Of a stretch of 64,000 nt of DNA, positions 51,598-61,085 are shown piece after piece. Numbering within the stretch: the first letter of the stretch is position 1; each line of letters opens with the position of its first letter. The stretch is from assembly GCA_031428275.1 (NCBI GenBank), contig JANPPC010000027.1, forward strand, positions 1 to 64,000, read 5' to 3'. This DNA is from Pseudobdellovibrio sp031428275 (GTDB taxonomy: Bacteria > Bdellovibrionota > Bdellovibrionia > Bdellovibrionales > Bdellovibrionaceae). Below the pieces are notes generated by a model that had not been told where the DNA came from, searched no databases, and saw only the letters and a program-made list of their open reading frames with translations. Both the position numbers and the translations under genes were made by a program.

Positions 51598-52152
51598 TTA
51601 TTTTACGCCGTTTTTTTCAATCCAAAGTTTGAACGCGGCCATGTACTGAGCGATGATTTTCTCGACCGTAACATCAATTAGGTCGCCGGAATTATCGAAA
51701 GCTTTTGAAGCGTTCAAGTAAAACTCAGGCTGATTCATGGTGGTCATATTCAGGTACGATAAAACTTGACGCAAGTGATGTTGGGCTCCGAAAGTTCCCA
51801 AATTGCCAACCGAGGCTCCCACAACGCCGGCGGTTTTTTTATCCCATGAATTTTGCCCGTACGGGCGCGAGCCCCAATCGATTGCATTTTTTAAAACCGC
51901 CGGAAACGAGCGATTGTATTCGGGTGTAATAAATAAAACTGCGTCGGCCGCCTTGATCTGTTTTCTTAATTCTAAAACAGAAGCGGGTGGGTCTGCTTCT
52001 AAATCTTGGCTAAAAAATGGTAAACTTTTAATATCAAAATCAGAAAATAAAAAGTCCGTAGAATGTTTCTGTTTGATCGACTTAAAAAGTTTTTCATTCA
52101 AAGATTGTTTACTAATTCCTCCGACTAAGACTAAAATTTTTGCTTGCGCCAT
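51598..52152 (-). CDS. NADPH-dependent FMN reductase
   Basis: 184 residues, flavodoxin-like fold: KILVLVGGISKQSLN (phosphate-binding loop), the PEYNRSFPAVLKNAIDWGSRPYG motif and a GVVGASVGNLG loop. Family members reduce quinones, chromate or azo compounds. It converges with lpxR with four bases between. Its substrate cannot be inferred from the sequence. Confidence 0.9.
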   Translation of the reverse strand: MAQAKILVLVGGISKQSLNEKLFKSIKQKHSTDFLFSDFDIKSLPFFSQDLEADPPASVLELRKQIKAADAVLFITPEYNRSFPAVLKNAIDWGSRPYGQNSWDKKTAGVVGASVGNLGTFGAQHHLRQVLSYLNMTTMNQPEFYLNASKAFDNSGDLIDVTVEKIIAQYMAAFKLWIEKNGVK

Positions 52153-52414
52153 TCCGTATCCTGTCTGTGATAGATATTAATTTTTTTTAATATTATCCAA
52201 TTTATGGGGGTTTTGTTAGGGTTTTCGTTTTATTCGGCATCCGCCTGATTCAATTGTTTGCAGATTTGAATAATTCTTCGGGTTGAATAACTTTTTTGTT
52301 GCCACAGATTTTTAGTGCGTGCGAATCTTCCGTTGTTACCTAATGTATATGCTGAAGATTTGGTTCAGTGTTTCTACCGGGCTCCTAAGGCCTGACTACT
52401 AAAAGGGGATTCAG

Positions 52415-53281
52415 ATGAAAAACACGTTTATTTTCATTGGTGTGTTAGCCGTTCATGTACTAGGTTTTGCGCTGCAAAGTGTGACGCTCGTACAGCAAAA
52501 TTACTACGGAGCCGGGTTTTCTACGATCGTTCTGGCTGCTAAAGATGCCCAATTAAAAGACGGGTTAAAGAAGATTTTACGATCTTCACATTTGAAGAAT
52601 GCATCAGGTCCAGATCAAATCGTAGACAACTGCGAAGGTAAATCGGGCTGTTACAAGCAAACCTCACTAGGTTACGACGGCGCGCGAACGTTTTTATTCG
52701 GCAAATTCTATTTAGTGAAGCTAGATGCGGCAAACTACGGAATTACTGAAATGTATTGCAACCGTATTTACCAAGCGAATGATTTCAAAGATGGCGTCGT
52801 GCCAGGTCCCGGAATAACCCCATCAGCTAGCGTTATCAATACCGAACATACTTGGCCCCAGTCGCGGTTTTCGGGAAATTTCTCAACCCAATTACAAAAA
52901 GCTGATCTTCATCACTTATTTCCCACCGACTCAGCTATGAACTCAAAGCGTGGAAACACAATTTTCGGCGAAGTAACTAAAGATGTCGGCAGCACGAATT
53001 GCTCGGCTTCACGTTTTGGAATCGGAACGGGTGGTCATCGTCAAATTTTTGAACCCGCTCATGATCATAAAGGCCGCGTAGCCCGCGCCTTGTTTTATTT
53101 CTCGGTTAGATATGACTTACCTATTTCAACAGAAGAAGAAGTTATTTTGAAGAAATGGAATCACGAGCACCCCGTTGATGAGACTGAAAAAATTCGCAAT
53201 GATGAAATTTTTAGACAGCAAAACAACCGTAACCCATTCGTAGATTTTCCGCAGTTAGCTGATCAAATCTCCGACTTTTAA
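52415..53281 (+). CDS. endA: Endonuclease I (EndA/NucM family), exported
   Basis: 288 residues. N-terminal signal or anchor (~4-25), then the endonuclease I domain with the catalytic stretch NTEHTWPQSRFSG, DLHHLFPTDSAMNSKRGN and AHDHKGRVARALFYFSVRY. Such enzymes degrade nucleic acids in the periplasm or outside the cell, a plausible trait in a predator or scavenger. The ribosome site is AAAAGGGGA. Its stop overlaps the convergent phosphatase gene by four bases. Confidence 0.92.
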   Translation: MKNTFIFIGVLAVHVLGFALQSVTLVQQNYYGAGFSTIVLAAKDAQLKDGLKKILRSSHLKNASGPDQIVDNCEGKSGCYKQTSLGYDGARTFLFGKFYLVKLDAANYGITEMYCNRIYQANDFKDGVVPGPGITPSASVINTEHTWPQSRFSGNFSTQLQKADLHHLFPTDSAMNSKRGNTIFGEVTKDVGSTNCSASRFGIGTGGHRQIFEPAHDHKGRVARALFYFSVRYDLPISTEEEVILKKWNHEHPVDETEKIRNDEIFRQQNNRNPFVDFPQLADQISDF

Positions 53282-53805
53282 ACTCGATTCTTTAACTTTG
53301 GTTTTTTACTTAGGCTTGATTTTAGTTGCTTGATCGAAACTAATTCGGTCAGCTTCATTCGACGTTTTAAGATTAAATCAAAATCAATGATCTCAAGGCG
53401 CACGATGGCGCCTTTTTTTATTTCAAAATGAGCTTGGCTGCTGCGGGCTACCGCCCATGCGACAAAGCGTGATAGATGTGGTTCGTGACCGATGGCAATC
53501 ACTTTTTCGAGATCATCGGCGTGAACTTGCAACCATTTTGCAAATTCGATCGCTTTGGCTTCGTGTTTAAGTGATGCAGTCGTCATGATGTTCCACCTAG
53601 CTTTTTTCGCGATCGTTAATTGCAAAGTTTGTTCGGCCCGCTTGATACCCGAGTGCACGAACAAATCAACTTGCGGAATTTCTGCGTTTAAAACCCTTGA
53701 TAGATAGTTGGCTTGTTTATGACCTTTTTTAGTCAAGCGTCTTGCAGCGTCGGTGGTTTTTAGCTCTTCAGCTTCAGCGTGTCGGATTAAAATAAGTTCG
53801 GCCAT
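53278..53805 (-). CDS. sixA: SixA-type phosphohistidine phosphatase
   Basis: 175 residues from ATG 53803-53805, with GAGGTG upstream. A longer open frame to 53844 is rejected because of that ribosome site. RHAEAE near the N-terminus is the catalytic RHG-type motif of histidine phosphatases, with IGHEPHLS as the second catalytic His. SixA removes phosphate from Hpt histidines, so it might act on the Hpt proteins of this window, an inference. The C-terminus is basic and longer than usual. Confidence 0.85.
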   Translation of the reverse strand: MAELILIRHAEAEELKTTDAARRLTKKGHKQANYLSRVLNAEIPQVDLFVHSGIKRAEQTLQLTIAKKARWNIMTTASLKHEAKAIEFAKWLQVHADDLEKVIAIGHEPHLSRFVAWAVARSSQAHFEIKKGAIVRLEIIDFDLILKRRMKLTELVSIKQLKSSLSKKPKLKNRV

Positions 53806-53893
53806 GTTCACCTCGTAGTCATAGTTTAGCAAATGCAGTGCCATTTGACTGGATTTGCTTGTTTAAGCTAGTCCTTTCTTTAATAATTGAGCA

Positions 53894-55162
53894 ATGGAAA
53901 TTAAATACGTCGCAACGGTTTTCTTTGTGCTGGCTTTGGTGCATACGTTTTGTGTTTCATTTATCGCTCGCTGGGCAAAAAAATTCGAGATCGAATCGTC
54001 GACTCATAAAATTCTGCATATTCTAGCTGAAGTCGAAGTTGTATTCGGATTTTGGGCCTTTTGGTTTCTATTAACTTGGTTGGTGAAAGAAGGTCCGGCA
54101 CCAGTAACAGCCTACGCACTTAATTTGAACATGACTGAGCCACTATTCATTTTTTGTATTATGGTTTTAGCCGCAACGAAGCCAGTCATGAGTTTTGCGA
54201 AGCAGCTTGTTTTAGGCTTCAGCGTCGGTTTAGAGCGACTGATTAAAATAAACCGATGTATTTGCCAAGTATTCATATTATTAACTGTGGGGCCTTTGTT
54301 AGGCAGTTTAATCACCGAACCCGCAGCTATTACGATCGTTGCGATGTTGCTGTACCAAATGATTGATCGAAATCGTGTTGGTCAAAAGCTTCTTTACGGT
54401 CTTTTGGCGGTGCTTTTTGTTAATATATCAGTCGGTGGAGCATTAACGCACTTCGCAGCACCACCGATTTTAGTCGTCGCCCGAACCTGGGGTTGGACAC
54501 TTCCCGAGGTGTTTAAGAATTTAGGTTACGCAGGCATTTCAACCGTCGTACTAAACGCGCTTCTTTTTGTAATCATTATGCGAGAGCAAATCAGTGAAAA
54601 ATTAAACCCGGTCGTCAGTGACCGCTTGCATGTTCCGGTGGGTATTATCGGCGCACACCTGATTTTTTTAGCAGCCTTGGTGATGACGGCTCATTACCCG
54701 CTAAGATTTTTGATTATTTTTATGGTTTTTATTATCTTCACTTTAATGACCAAAAATTTTCAAGAGCGGCTAAAATTCAAACAATCTTTTTTAGTTGGAT
54801 TTTTCTTGGCGGGTTTAATTATTTTCGGAGCTTTTCAAAGCTGGTGGGTAGAACCCGTTATTATAGCTTTAAGCGAAACGGCTTTGTATGTAAGCGCGAT
54901 CGGGCTAACGGCCATCACTGATAATGCGGCACTAACATACTTAGGCTCGCAGGTCGAAAGTATCTCTGAGCTATCGAAATGGGCACTGGTGTCGGGAGCT
55001 CTGGCAGGGGGTGGCTTAACGATTTTAGCAAATGCACCAAACCCAGCTGGTTTTTCAATTTTGAGTTCGAAATTTCCGGACTCTTCGTTGAATGCAGCTA
55101 AGCTTTTTTTGGCTGCCTTGGCACCTACTTTTGTTGCCGGACTTTGCTTTTATTTTCTGTAG
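53894..55162 (+). CDS. Putative Na+/H+ antiporter-like membrane protein
   Basis: 422 residues with about 11 hydrophobic helices. The repeated GPLLGSLITEPAAITIVAML and GGALTHFAAPPILVVA segments, plus TAITDNAALTYLGSQ, resemble ion-transporter-superfamily antiporters with symmetrical helical hairpins. It probably exchanges cations for protons. Transport is not shown by the sequence. A bidirectional terminator follows the gene. Confidence 0.7.
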   Translation: MEIKYVATVFFVLALVHTFCVSFIARWAKKFEIESSTHKILHILAEVEVVFGFWAFWFLLTWLVKEGPAPVTAYALNLNMTEPLFIFCIMVLAATKPVMSFAKQLVLGFSVGLERLIKINRCICQVFILLTVGPLLGSLITEPAAITIVAMLLYQMIDRNRVGQKLLYGLLAVLFVNISVGGALTHFAAPPILVVARTWGWTLPEVFKNLGYAGISTVVLNALLFVIIMREQISEKLNPVVSDRLHVPVGIIGAHLIFLAALVMTAHYPLRFLIIFMVFIIFTLMTKNFQERLKFKQSFLVGFFLAGLIIFGAFQSWWVEPVIIALSETALYVSAIGLTAITDNAALTYLGSQVESISELSKWALVSGALAGGGLTILANAPNPAGFSILSSKFPDSSLNAAKLFLAALAPTFVAGLCFYFL

Positions 55163-55207
55163 TTTTTTTCTGAAGATAGCTGATTCTATGTAATAGAATT
55201 TACAATT

Positions 55208-55239
55208 AAAAAAACCCACATCATTGATATGGGTTTTTT
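55208..55239. terminator. Bidirectional rho-independent terminator
   Basis: Arms AAAAAACCCA and TGGGTTTTTT (perfect stem with U-runs on both strands) lie between the antiporter gene and the convergent 60-residue gene. Confidence 0.9.
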
Positions 55240-55279
55240 AGAATCAACAAAATGATCTAAGTCATTAGTTCGTTAAAAA

Positions 55280-55462
55280 CTACTTAACTTCTTTTTTGTG
55301 TTTTTTCTTAGCGTGCTTAGCTTCTTTAGCCATAGGCGCTTTGTCTTCTTTTTTCATTTCAACAGCTGCTGGAGCTGCAGGAGCTGCTGTTGCTGCAGCA
55401 GGCTCATTTGCGTTAGCTACGAAAGCAAATGCAAGAGTAACGATGATTGATGCTAATTTCAT
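55280..55462 (-). CDS. Small exported Ala/Lys-rich protein
   Basis: 60 residues. Signal peptide 1-18 (ANA), then an Ala/Pro-rich linker (EPAAATAAPAAPA) and a strongly basic Lys/His tail (KHAKKKHKKEVK). Not a known enzyme. Such small basic periplasmic proteins may bind polyanions such as DNA or LPS, a guess. A GGAG site precedes the ATG, and the bidirectional terminator follows the gene. Confidence 0.7.
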   Translation of the reverse strand: MKLASIIVTLAFAFVANANEPAAATAAPAAPAAVEMKKEDKAPMAKEAKHAKKKHKKEVK

Positions 55463-55605
55463 ATAGTCTCCTAATAATAGTAAAAACTTAATTGTTTTTA
55501 CTGTTTAACTTGAAATAAGAATATCAAAGAGCGATTGAACCTGAATGAATAGCGAATTAATTTTTTTTAATAGGGACGCTGGTCTAGTTTAAAAGCGTAT
55601 ATAAG

Positions 55606-57039
55606 TTAGACATTACGCATTTTTATTTGAAATAGAGCGCCGATTTTTTCAGGCTGTTGAATAATTTTTATTTGAATACCGTGTAAAGTCGCAATTTTTT
55701 TGGCGATAGCCAGGCCTAACCCAAACCCTGAAGTTTTCCCACTAGGATTAACTCGGCTAAAGCGTTCGAAAATTGTGTCTTTTTGATCAGCCGGAATACC
55801 CGGCCCGTCATCTGAAATCTCGACGATGGTATTTTCTTCTTCCCAAATGATTCGAACATCAACATGACCCTTTTCAGGAGAATACTTTATTGCATTTTCT
55901 ATGATATTAAAAAATAAATTCGAAAGTAGGTCATGGTCTCCGTAAACTTGCGTTCGTTCGGCATCTTGTTGTATGCCGAACTTAATATGGATCTGCTTTT
56001 TGGCGGCTATTTTTTGGGTGCGGCTGATAACATCAATTAGTATTTCGTCAACTTCGAGCGCAGTAAAATTAGGTAAGTCACTGCCCGCATCGATGCGGGC
56101 TAGTATTAGCATATCTTTAACGATTTTAGAGAGTTTATCGACCTCTTGAAGTGCGCTATCAAAAAAATAAGGGTCTTTCGCGGTTGTTTTTTGTTGAATT
56201 TCGATTTCGCCGCGTAAGATTGTTAGCGGAGTTAAAAGCTGGTGCGAGGCATCTGCAACGAAGCGCTCTTGCGATTGAAATGATTTTTCGATTCGATCAA
56301 GCATTTGATTTTGAGTTTCAGCTAGTTGTCGAATTTGATCTTTCGCGAGCGGTATCGGAACACGCTCGGCCAAGTTCGAGGCATCGATCCGGTTTGCTTT
56401 ATCTATAATTTCTTGTACTGGAAGTAGTGCGCGCGAAGACAAATAAAGCCCGGCTATGATGGCTACTAAAAGTACCGCTGGTAAACCGAAAGCAATGATA
56501 ATTTGTAAGCGATCAAGCTGAGTTTCAAAAGTCGACATCGGCACGGCTATCTGCAAAAACAATGAAGGAGTATTGACGCTATCTAATGGAAAAGTAACTA
56601 GCCGGTACGAGAACGCTTCGGCCTGGGGCAACTCGTCAGTATTGTTTAAAGTGCGGTATGACGAGTCTGAACCTTTTTTAATTTTTTCGATGTCAGTTTT
56701 ATAAGGAAATTTGAATCCGCCGAAGTCTCCGCTGCGAATAAGGACTTCGCCCGAGATGTGACGAACTTGAATGAGTGCGGTGCCAGAAGGGAACGGAAAA
56801 ATCTTTCCTTCATCGACCTTCAGCGGCGGAAATAGCAAATCGTTTTTAGGTCCAATATCAATATTTCGTGATACATCGACCGCATAATTGTAAAGCGCGT
56901 TGTCGAAATCTTGTAAAAGCGAGTCATTTAAAGAGTAATATAAAAAGCCCGAAAACAAAATTGTTGTTGTTCCGAAAATTAAAACAAAAAGACCCGTTAG
57001 GCGGGTTCGTATACTAAGTTTCTTTAAGAACGTAACCAA
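55606..57039 (-). CDS. Sensor histidine kinase, OmpR-system partner
   Basis: 477 residues: helix (~16-38), periplasmic domain (~40-155), helix (~165-188), HAMP (~190-245), HisKA with His in SHQLLTPLTILRGE, HATPase (NAIKYSPEKGHV, DDGPGIPADQ, GFGLGLAIAKKI). The arrangement matches heavy-metal or QseC-type sensors. Its start lies within the last 26 bases of the response regulator, so the pair is coupled. Confidence 0.9.
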   Translation of the reverse strand: MVTFLKKLSIRTRLTGLFVLIFGTTTILFSGFLYYSLNDSLLQDFDNALYNYAVDVSRNIDIGPKNDLLFPPLKVDEGKIFPFPSGTALIQVRHISGEVLIRSGDFGGFKFPYKTDIEKIKKGSDSSYRTLNNTDELPQAEAFSYRLVTFPLDSVNTPSLFLQIAVPMSTFETQLDRLQIIIAFGLPAVLLVAIIAGLYLSSRALLPVQEIIDKANRIDASNLAERVPIPLAKDQIRQLAETQNQMLDRIEKSFQSQERFVADASHQLLTPLTILRGEIEIQQKTTAKDPYFFDSALQEVDKLSKIVKDMLILARIDAGSDLPNFTALEVDEILIDVISRTQKIAAKKQIHIKFGIQQDAERTQVYGDHDLLSNLFFNIIENAIKYSPEKGHVDVRIIWEEENTIVEISDDGPGIPADQKDTIFERFSRVNPSGKTSGFGLGLAIAKKIATLHGIQIKIIQQPEKIGALFQIKMRNV

Positions 57040-57691
57040 CGCCGACCACCGTTTGAATTAGTTTTTTAGCAAAGGGTGCGTCTACTTTTTTACGAAGTAA
57101 ATTAACGTACACGTCAATTACATTACTTTCTGAATCAAAGTGTACATCCCAAACATGTTCGGCAATAGAAACGCGGCCAAGCGGCCGTTCGGGGTTGCGC
57201 AAAAAATACTCTAGTAGTGAAAATTCTTTCGCGGTCAAAGTGATTTCTTGGGTACCGCGTTTGACCTTCCGATGAACTAAGTCAACTTCAAGGTCCGAGT
57301 ACTTTAGAATTGAATTAACTCCAGATTTTGAGCTATTGCGGCGAAGTAATGCTCGAACGCGCGCCAGTAACTCATCGAATGAAAAGGGCTTCGTTAAATA
57401 ATCGTCGGCACCGGCATCTAAACCATGCACTTTATCTTTAGTCGTTGAAAGCGCCGTTAGCATAATGATTGGGCCCAGAAAGCCATCTTGGCGAATGTGT
57501 CGGGCGGTATCGATGCCGCTTTGATCAGGCAGCATAACATCTAAAATGACTAAATCGTATTCGCTACTGGCTAAATAAGATTCGGCGGCGGAGCCGCTTT
57601 CGGCGATATCGACCGAATAACCGACCTCATTCAGGCCTTTTTTTACAAACTGTGATGTCTTGGGCTGGTCTTCGACAACTAGAATTCTCAT
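57014..57691 (-). CDS. OmpR-family response regulator
   Basis: 225 residues from ATG 57689-57691, directly before MRILVVEDQPK. A longer frame to 57739 adds residues unlike the family. Receiver with Asp51 (LVILDVMLPDQSG) and a winged-helix DNA-binding domain (LTAKEFSLLEYFLRNPERP, SNVIDVYVNLLRKK). It should activate or repress envelope genes. Partner kinase is the overlapping downstream gene. Confidence 0.92.
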   Translation of the reverse strand: MRILVVEDQPKTSQFVKKGLNEVGYSVDIAESGSAAESYLASSEYDLVILDVMLPDQSGIDTARHIRQDGFLGPIIMLTALSTTKDKVHGLDAGADDYLTKPFSFDELLARVRALLRRNSSKSGVNSILKYSDLEVDLVHRKVKRGTQEITLTAKEFSLLEYFLRNPERPLGRVSIAEHVWDVHFDSESNVIDVYVNLLRKKVDAPFAKKLIQTVVGVGYVLKET

Positions 57692-57739
57692 GCAAATTAT
57701 CCTAGGACGATGATTTGCAGAACTCAAGCTTCGTATCAT

Positions 57740-58642
57740 CTAAGTAAGAGCTGACGGTGGTTTCGTGGCTAGCCGACGCTTTCTAAGCTGCATCACGCTA
57801 GGAGAGAACAGAATTATAACTGAAATCGCTGTTAAACTAAAAGCCAACCATGCTTCAGGTTTTAGCAATTCATTAAACACGAAGTAGGCAATAATGGATG
57901 CTATAATAGGTTCGATTAGTTTTCCGCAACTCATCAGGCTTATGTTCATGTAGTTGACCAAGTAGGTTAAACTTAGGTGTCCAAGTAGGGTTGGCATCAG
58001 CACCAGCCCGCCGATAGTCCACCAAGAAAGGCTATCGTAGCCGGTCAAGTCTTTACGTAAACCGATAACGATCAAGCCGAATAAAAGTGCGCATATGCTG
58101 TACTGAATGAACGAGTAGATCGAGTTATCATAGTGTGTGCGTGCTTTTTTGCCTGTCAGCATATAAACCGCATAAAAAAAGGCTGAGCTTACGGCCGCTA
58201 GGTCTCCTAGAAAAGTTGACGAATTAAATTCCATATGTTCAAAAGCCAGCATGTAAATACCAATGATGGCCAGGAAGTAAGCCAAAGTTAATCTAAGCGT
58301 GATTCTCTCTTTAAAGAAAACGATCGCGCCAGCCGAAGACCAAAGGGGATTCGATGCAAAAAGAATCATCGTATTAGCGACAGAAGTATTTTTAGAGGCA
58401 AATTTATAAGTCCAAAGATGCAAGAAGAAGAACAATCCTGAAATAATCACCCAGCCCATTTTTTGCGATGAAAAGGTCCAGGGGTGTTTTTTGAAAAGTA
58501 TAATCCATAGACCAACGATCGAAGCGGCTATGGCTAAACGCCAAAAGCCCAGTACTTCAACCGGCATTTGGTTCAGCTTCGCCCAGTTCGGTGAAGTCGA
58601 TAGACAGAATAGAGCTAAAAAATAAAGCAGTGTGTGCAGCAT
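57740..58642 (-). CDS. EamA/DMT-family transporter
   Basis: 300 residues with ten predicted helices in two five-helix EamA repeats (LNQMPVEVLGFWRLAIAA, SLMSCGKLIEPIIASIIAYFVFNE). Substrate unknown. Members move amino acids, nucleotides or other metabolites. It ends 48 bases before the response regulator start, so the two could share a transcript. The first residues form a signal-like helix. Confidence 0.88.
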   Translation of the reverse strand: MLHTLLYFLALFCLSTSPNWAKLNQMPVEVLGFWRLAIAASIVGLWIILFKKHPWTFSSQKMGWVIISGLFFFLHLWTYKFASKNTSVANTMILFASNPLWSSAGAIVFFKERITLRLTLAYFLAIIGIYMLAFEHMEFNSSTFLGDLAAVSSAFFYAVYMLTGKKARTHYDNSIYSFIQYSICALLFGLIVIGLRKDLTGYDSLSWWTIGGLVLMPTLLGHLSLTYLVNYMNISLMSCGKLIEPIIASIIAYFVFNELLKPEAWLAFSLTAISVIILFSPSVMQLRKRRLATKPPSALT

Positions 58643-58781
58643 GTTATGTGTTTGAAAACTCAGGGAATTCGATCATGCTTTCATACTGAAGACAATACTT
58701 TAAGTTTAGACATTATGTTTAGAAGATTAATTTAAGCTGAAGGGCTTAACAAATTTATAGTTCAATGAAAGGAACATAAAA

Positions 58782-59498
58782 ATGAAGAATGTTTTAGTAA
58801 TCGCAGCACTTGGTTTAACAGTTGGCTTAACAGCATGTAACAAGCCAGATCTTAAATCTGACAAAGGTCAAGCCTCATACGCTATTGGTCAGCAAATTGG
58901 ACAAAATCTTAAAGCGCAAAACATCGATTTCGATGCAAACACTTTAGTAGCTTCTATGAAAGATGCCAACGAAGGTAAATCGCAGATGACTAAAGAAGAC
59001 ATCCAAAAAGCAATGATGAAATTGCAAGAGTCTTCTATGAAAAAACAACAAGACGAAGGCGAAGCTAACAAAAAGAAATCAGCTGATTTCTTAGAAGCTA
59101 ACAAATCTAAAGAAGGCGTTAAAGTAACTGCTTCTGGTCTTCAGTATAAAGTAATCACTGAAGGTGCCGGCGCGATTCCTAAAAAAGAAGACAACGTGAA
59201 ATGTCACTACGTTGGAACTTTAATTGATGGAACTAAATTTGATTCTTCAGTTGACCGTGGTCAGCCAGCAGAATTTCCAGTAGGCGGAGTAATCCCAGGT
59301 TGGACTGAAGCATTACAAATGATGAAAGTTGGTTCTAAGTACCAATTGTTTATCCCAGCTGAGTTAGCTTATGGCCCAGCAGGTCGTCCAGGAATCCCTG
59401 CAAACTCTGCTTTGATTTTTGAAGTTGAGTTACTTGACATCGTTAAAGCAGCCGCTCCGGCAGCAGCAGCTCCTAAAGCTCCTGCTAAAAAGAAGTAG
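58782..59498 (+). CDS. FKBP-type peptidyl-prolyl isomerase lipoprotein
   Basis: 238 residues. Lipobox LTAC with lipidation at Cys19. N-terminal dimerisation helices (~25-110), then an FKBP domain (~112-218; GLQYKVITEGAG, VGTLIDGTKFDSS, VIPGWTEALQMMKVG) and an Ala/Lys tail. This is the Mip/FkpA plan, a folding catalyst in the periplasm. GAAAGGAAC precedes the ATG. pdxH starts 7 bases after its stop. Confidence 0.92.
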   Translation: MKNVLVIAALGLTVGLTACNKPDLKSDKGQASYAIGQQIGQNLKAQNIDFDANTLVASMKDANEGKSQMTKEDIQKAMMKLQESSMKKQQDEGEANKKKSADFLEANKSKEGVKVTASGLQYKVITEGAGAIPKKEDNVKCHYVGTLIDGTKFDSSVDRGQPAEFPVGGVIPGWTEALQMMKVGSKYQLFIPAELAYGPAGRPGIPANSALIFEVELLDIVKAAAPAAAAPKAPAKKK

Positions 59499-59505
59499 TT
59501 AGATA

Positions 59506-60096
59506 ATGGGCTTCGATTTTAAGAAAGATCCGCTTGAGAATTTCTTAGAGTTATTTAAAGAGGCCCAAGTTAAAGGGGTTCCAGACGCAAACGCGATGGC
59601 CCTGGCAACAGTTAACTCGGAAAACAAACCCTCTGTACGAATTGTTCTTTATAAAGGACTTATTCGCAGGGGGTTTTCTTTTTTTACGAACTATGACGGC
59701 CGTAAGGCCCATGATATTTCTGTTAATGATTACATTGCCGCGACCTTTTTTTGGTCACACCTCGATCGCCAAATTCGCATTGAAGGCAAAGTTGAAAAAA
59801 TAACCCGTGAAGAATCTGAAGCCTATTTCGCGACACGTCCGCGATTAAGCCAATTGGGTGCCTGGGCATCACATCAATCTGAAAAAATTGAATCTTTTGA
59901 TGCCTTTCAAAAACGTCTTAATGAAATCGACGAACGCTTTAAGGGCCAAAACGTCACGTGCCCGCCACATTGGGGTGGCTTTCGTATTGAACCCTCTGAA
60001 ATCGAATTTTGGTTCGGCAAACCAGGTCGTTTGCACGAGCGTTACGTCTATCAAAAAAATGTTACAGACTGGAACCGATTTTTAAGGTCTCCGTGA
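59506..60096 (+). CDS. pdxH: Pyridoxamine 5'-phosphate oxidase PdxH
   Basis: 196 residues. It carries the FMN-binding RIVLYKGL and FTNYDGRKAHD segments, QIRIEGKVE and the terminal signature EFWFGKPGRLHERYVY. It oxidises pyridoxamine or pyridoxine phosphate to PLP. One base separates the stop from the pcp start. Confidence 0.95.
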   Translation: MGFDFKKDPLENFLELFKEAQVKGVPDANAMALATVNSENKPSVRIVLYKGLIRRGFSFFTNYDGRKAHDISVNDYIAATFFWSHLDRQIRIEGKVEKITREESEAYFATRPRLSQLGAWASHQSEKIESFDAFQKRLNEIDERFKGQNVTCPPHWGGFRIEPSEIEFWFGKPGRLHERYVYQKNVTDWNRFLRSP

Positions 60097-60097
60097 A

Positions 60098-60688
60098 ATG
60101 GATATTTTAGTAACCGGGTTTAAACCATTTTTGGGTGAAGCCATTAACCCGAGCGAAAAGTTAGCCGTGGCGCTCTCGGAAGTTGCCGAAGTTCGTTCTA
60201 TTATTTTACCGGTTGAATTTAATAACAGCTTCGAAATTTTAAAAAGTGAAGTGTCTAACAGAACTCCTGATTTTTTAATTATGATCGGGCAGGCCGGTGG
60301 TCGTAAAAATATTTGCTTTGAAAAAGTGGGTTTGAATTGGTTGCAAACCGAGCACCCCGACGAAAACGGTTTTGCTCCGCAGCCTGGAGCTATTTTAAAA
60401 GATGCTCCGCTAGCATTAATGTCTTCATTCCCGATTGATTCCATCTACCATGAATTAAAACAACAAAGTGAACCTGTAGAGATTTCTTTTTCTGCCGGAA
60501 CTTACGTATGTAATGATTTATACTTTCGCACATTAAGCGAGTTCTCAACGCTCAAATCGGTATTTATGCACGTTCCCTGTTTACCCGAGCAGGCCAAAGC
60601 CGGAGAGCAAAAGCCGACGATCGAGTTCGCGAGCCAGCTGAAAGTTTTTAAATACGTCATCAGCCAGTTAAATTTTTTAATGAGCTAG
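60098..60688 (+). CDS. pcp: Pyroglutamyl peptidase I (Pcp, C15 family)
   Basis: 196 residues. N-terminal GFKPFLGEAINPS, the MIGQAGGRKNICFE region, Cys in GTYVCNDLYF and His in VFMHVPCLPEQ give the C15 catalytic elements. It removes N-terminal pyroglutamate from peptides. It converges with apaG, overlapping four bases. The family motif GFxPFGG is GFKPFLG here. Confidence 0.88.
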   Translation: MDILVTGFKPFLGEAINPSEKLAVALSEVAEVRSIILPVEFNNSFEILKSEVSNRTPDFLIMIGQAGGRKNICFEKVGLNWLQTEHPDENGFAPQPGAILKDAPLALMSSFPIDSIYHELKQQSEPVEISFSAGTYVCNDLYFRTLSEFSTLKSVFMHVPCLPEQAKAGEQKPTIEFASQLKVFKYVISQLNFLMS

Positions 60689-61074
60689 TGAACTGCGCTT
60701 GGCGCGATCAGATAAAATTCAGGAATTTCGATCTCAAACGTTTCACCGTCGTCTGTTAAGAATTCGTATTTACCTTTCATCGTTCCTGAGTTCGTGCGAA
60801 GCGGGCACGCACTGTCGTACTCAAAGACTTGGCCCGCTGTAATGCGTGGTTGTAGACCAACGACTCCGGGGCCTTTTACTTCTTCAATATGTCCGAAAGC
60901 ATCGGTAATAATCCAGTGACGGCTCATTAGCTGGGCCCCGATATGACCAATGTTTTTGATTGTGATTTTGTAAGCGAAGAAATAACGGCTTTGTTCGGGT
61001 ACCGATTCAGATTCCACGAAAACGCTTGTTGTCGAAATTTGAAAATCTATATTTTGCATTCGTTTCAAGCTCAT
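60685..61074 (-). CDS. apaG: ApaG-family protein
   Basis: 129 residues, beta-sandwich (fibronectin-like). Family stretches: YFFAYKITIKNIG, LMSRHWIITDAFGHIEEVKGPGVVG and GTMKGKYEF. ApaG is linked to cobalt and magnesium resistance and Ap4A metabolism in enterics, but its biochemical role is unclear. Confidence 0.92.
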   Translation of the reverse strand: MSLKRMQNIDFQISTTSVFVESESVPEQSRYFFAYKITIKNIGHIGAQLMSRHWIITDAFGHIEEVKGPGVVGLQPRITAGQVFEYDSACPLRTNSGTMKGKYEFLTDDGETFEIEIPEFYLIAPSAVH

Positions 61075-61085
61075 AATTTAAATTC